The notes beneath the pieces are model-generated. The model did no database searches, was not told the origin of the DNA, and saw only the letters and a program-made list of their open reading frames with translations. The translations under genes were made by a program, and so were the position numbers. Of a DNA stretch of 7,272 nt, positions 6,711-7,272 are shown piece after piece. The stretch's first letter is position 1; every line of letters begins with the position of its first letter. The DNA comes from G039029935 sp039029935 (GTDB lineage Bacteria > Chloroflexota > Anaerolineae > Caldilineales > Caldilineaceae), in contig JBCCFC010000699.1 in the NCBI GenBank assembly GCA_039029935.1, forward strand, positions 1 to 7,272. The letters are read 5' to 3'.

Positions 6711-6740
6711 TTAGTGATTAGTGATTAGTTGGCTAATCAC
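6709..6740 (+). repeat. GATTAGT triplicate plus hairpin after the chaperone gene
   Basis: Three exact copies of GATTAGT (6709-6715, 6716-6722, 6723-6729) begin inside the chaperone stop codon. The last copy forms a perfect 8-bp stem with the following bases: GTGATTAG (6721-6728), loop TTGG, CTAATCAC (6733-6740). The hairpin could help end or protect the chaperone mRNA, but it is A/T-rich and lacks a U-tract. It merges directly into the octamer tract that follows. Confidence 0.75.
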
Positions 6741-6828
6741 CCTATCACCCTATCACCCATTTACCCTATCACCCATTCACCCTATCACCCTGTCACCCTG
6801 TCACCCTGTCACCCTGTCCCCCTGTCCT
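6737..6828. repeat. 8-bp tandem repeat tract (TCACCCTR) between convergent genes
   Basis: About eleven units related to TCACCCTA or TCACCCTG fill the gap between the chaperone hairpin and the uraH stop codon. Units vary (TCACCCATT, TACCCTA, TCCCCCTG), yet CCC recurs at exactly 8-base steps starting at 6740, 6748, 6756 and on to 6820. A 16-bp double unit (6753-6768 and 6769-6784) differs at one base. On the minus strand this gives regularly spaced GGG runs. The gap contains no gene. Confidence 0.9.
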
Positions 6829-7188
6829 CTAACTGCCACGATAAGTCGAATAACCAAAGGGGTTCAATAGTAGTGGCACATGATAGTGTTCATCTACAGA
6901 CTGAATGTTGAATACAATTTCCACATAGGGATAGAATGCATCAATTCCCTGTGTGTCAAAATAGTCCCCAACTTCAAACCGCAACCGATGCCAGCCCACT
7001 TCAAATGGCTCATCTGCCGGATACAACTCGGCGACACGCCCATCATCATTCGTGGTCACGGGATCAAAGACACGCCAAACGTTGGGGTCATTGTCAACCG
7101 ACTTTGCCAGCACAACAGTGACCCCGGCTGCTGGCTTCCCCCGACTCGTATCAAGAATATGGGTTGTGATTGGACTTTTGTGCTTCAT
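6829..7188 (-). CDS. uraH: 5-hydroxyisourate hydrolase (transthyretin-related protein)
   Basis: A 119-residue HIU hydrolase that converts 5-hydroxyisourate to OHCU (2-oxo-4-hydroxy-4-carboxy-5-ureidoimidazoline), the second step from urate towards allantoin. It is normally a cytoplasmic homotetramer. The length is typical and all signatures are present: ITTHILDTSRGKPAAG near the N-terminus with His10, the catalytic Arg51 in DDGRV, HYHVPLLLNPFGYS with His103, and the C-terminal YRGS (116-119) that distinguishes the enzyme from transthyretin. The ATG at 7186-7188 has AAGGAG seven bases upstream. There is no signal peptide. It is convergent with the chaperone gene. Urate oxidase and OHCU decarboxylase are not in the window; an upstream operon partner, if any, lies beyond position 7272. 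Confidence 0.95.
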   Translation of the reverse strand: MKHKSPITTHILDTSRGKPAAGVTVVLAKSVDNDPNVWRVFDPVTTNDDGRVAELYPADEPFEVGWHRLRFEVGDYFDTQGIDAFYPYVEIVFNIQSVDEHYHVPLLLNPFGYSTYRGS

Positions 7189-7195
7189 GCAATTT

Positions 7196-7201
7196 CTCCT
7201 T
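7196..7201 (-). promoter_or_regulatory. Ribosome binding site of uraH
   Basis: On the minus strand AAGGAG stands seven bases before the ATG, near-ideal spacing. It lies only a few bases from the octamer tract starting at 7206, so the tract must be in the uraH leader or overlap its promoter. Confidence 0.8.
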
Positions 7202-7205
7202 GTTA

Positions 7206-7272
7206 AGAGTTGAAGAGTTGAAAGGTTGAAGAGTTGAAAGGTTGAAGAGTTGAAGAGTTGAAGAGTTGAAGA
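7206..7272. repeat. 8-bp tandem repeat tract (AGAGTTGA/AAGGTTGA) upstream of uraH, running off the window
   Basis: Eight full octamers follow each other without a break from 7206 to 7269, plus three bases of a ninth. Two forms alternate: AGAGTTGA (six copies) and AAGGTTGA (two copies, at 7222 and 7238), differing only in the order of two bases. The tract touches the window edge, so its true length is unknown. Confidence 0.95.

Noticed and set aside
6737..6828. CRISPR array
   Set aside because: The repeat units are 8 bp with no spacers, so this is a simple tandem repeat.
6729..6911. Plus-strand frame over the octamer tract giving a His-Pro-Ser/Thr-rich peptide
   Set aside because: It is a translation of the tandem repeat and the antisense of uraH; there is no start signal or family resemblance.

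Overview
The window looks like an accessory stretch of a moderately GC-rich bacterial chromosome, most likely Chloroflexota (an Anaerolineae- or Caldilinea-like lineage). This is inferred from three things: the secreted S8 protease ends in a hydrophobic FLPIVNR tail of the kind common on exported Chloroflexota proteins; one gene carries an effector-associated domain fused to a phosphorylase-type effector; and the intergenic gaps hold short octamer repeats. No rRNA, tRNA or CRISPR array was seen.

Layout. Positions 1-304 hold no supportable gene and turn strongly T-rich after about 120. Positions 305-3142 (+) encode the C-terminal part of a large subtilisin-like (S8) secreted protease. The oxyanion Asn and the catalytic Ser are present, but the Asp and His segments are missing and are replaced by the unrelated 5' sequence. 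Positions 3146-3257 carry a good sigma-70-type promoter followed by a perfect 25-bp inverted repeat in what would be the 5' leader of the next operon. Positions 3308-4060 and 4072-5484 (+) are an 11-bp-spaced gene pair: a two-helix membrane protein with a cytosolic phospholipase-D-like domain, then a nucleoside-phosphorylase-superfamily domain fused to an EAD1-like domain and a C-terminal coiled coil. This pair is the most interesting part of the window. It has the hallmarks of a nucleotide-targeting biological conflict (probably anti-phage) system. Positions 5485-5655 look like the 3' remnant of a lost gene for a secreted beta-sandwich protein. Positions 5664-6710 (+) encode a TorD/DmsD-family molybdoenzyme chaperone with an unusual C-terminal extension. 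Positions 6829-7188 (-) encode 5-hydroxyisourate hydrolase (uraH), convergent with the chaperone gene and bracketed by two different 8-bp tandem-repeat tracts.

Working together. The two middle genes probably act as one unit: shared promoter, short spacing, one membrane-anchored and one soluble nucleotide-processing effector with a protein-interaction module. The truncated protease on one side and the gene remnant on the other suggest the locus has undergone insertions and deletions. The chaperone and uraH are housekeeping-type metabolic genes with no demonstrated link to the defence-like pair; their usual partners (a molybdoenzyme, other urate-catabolism genes) are not in the window.
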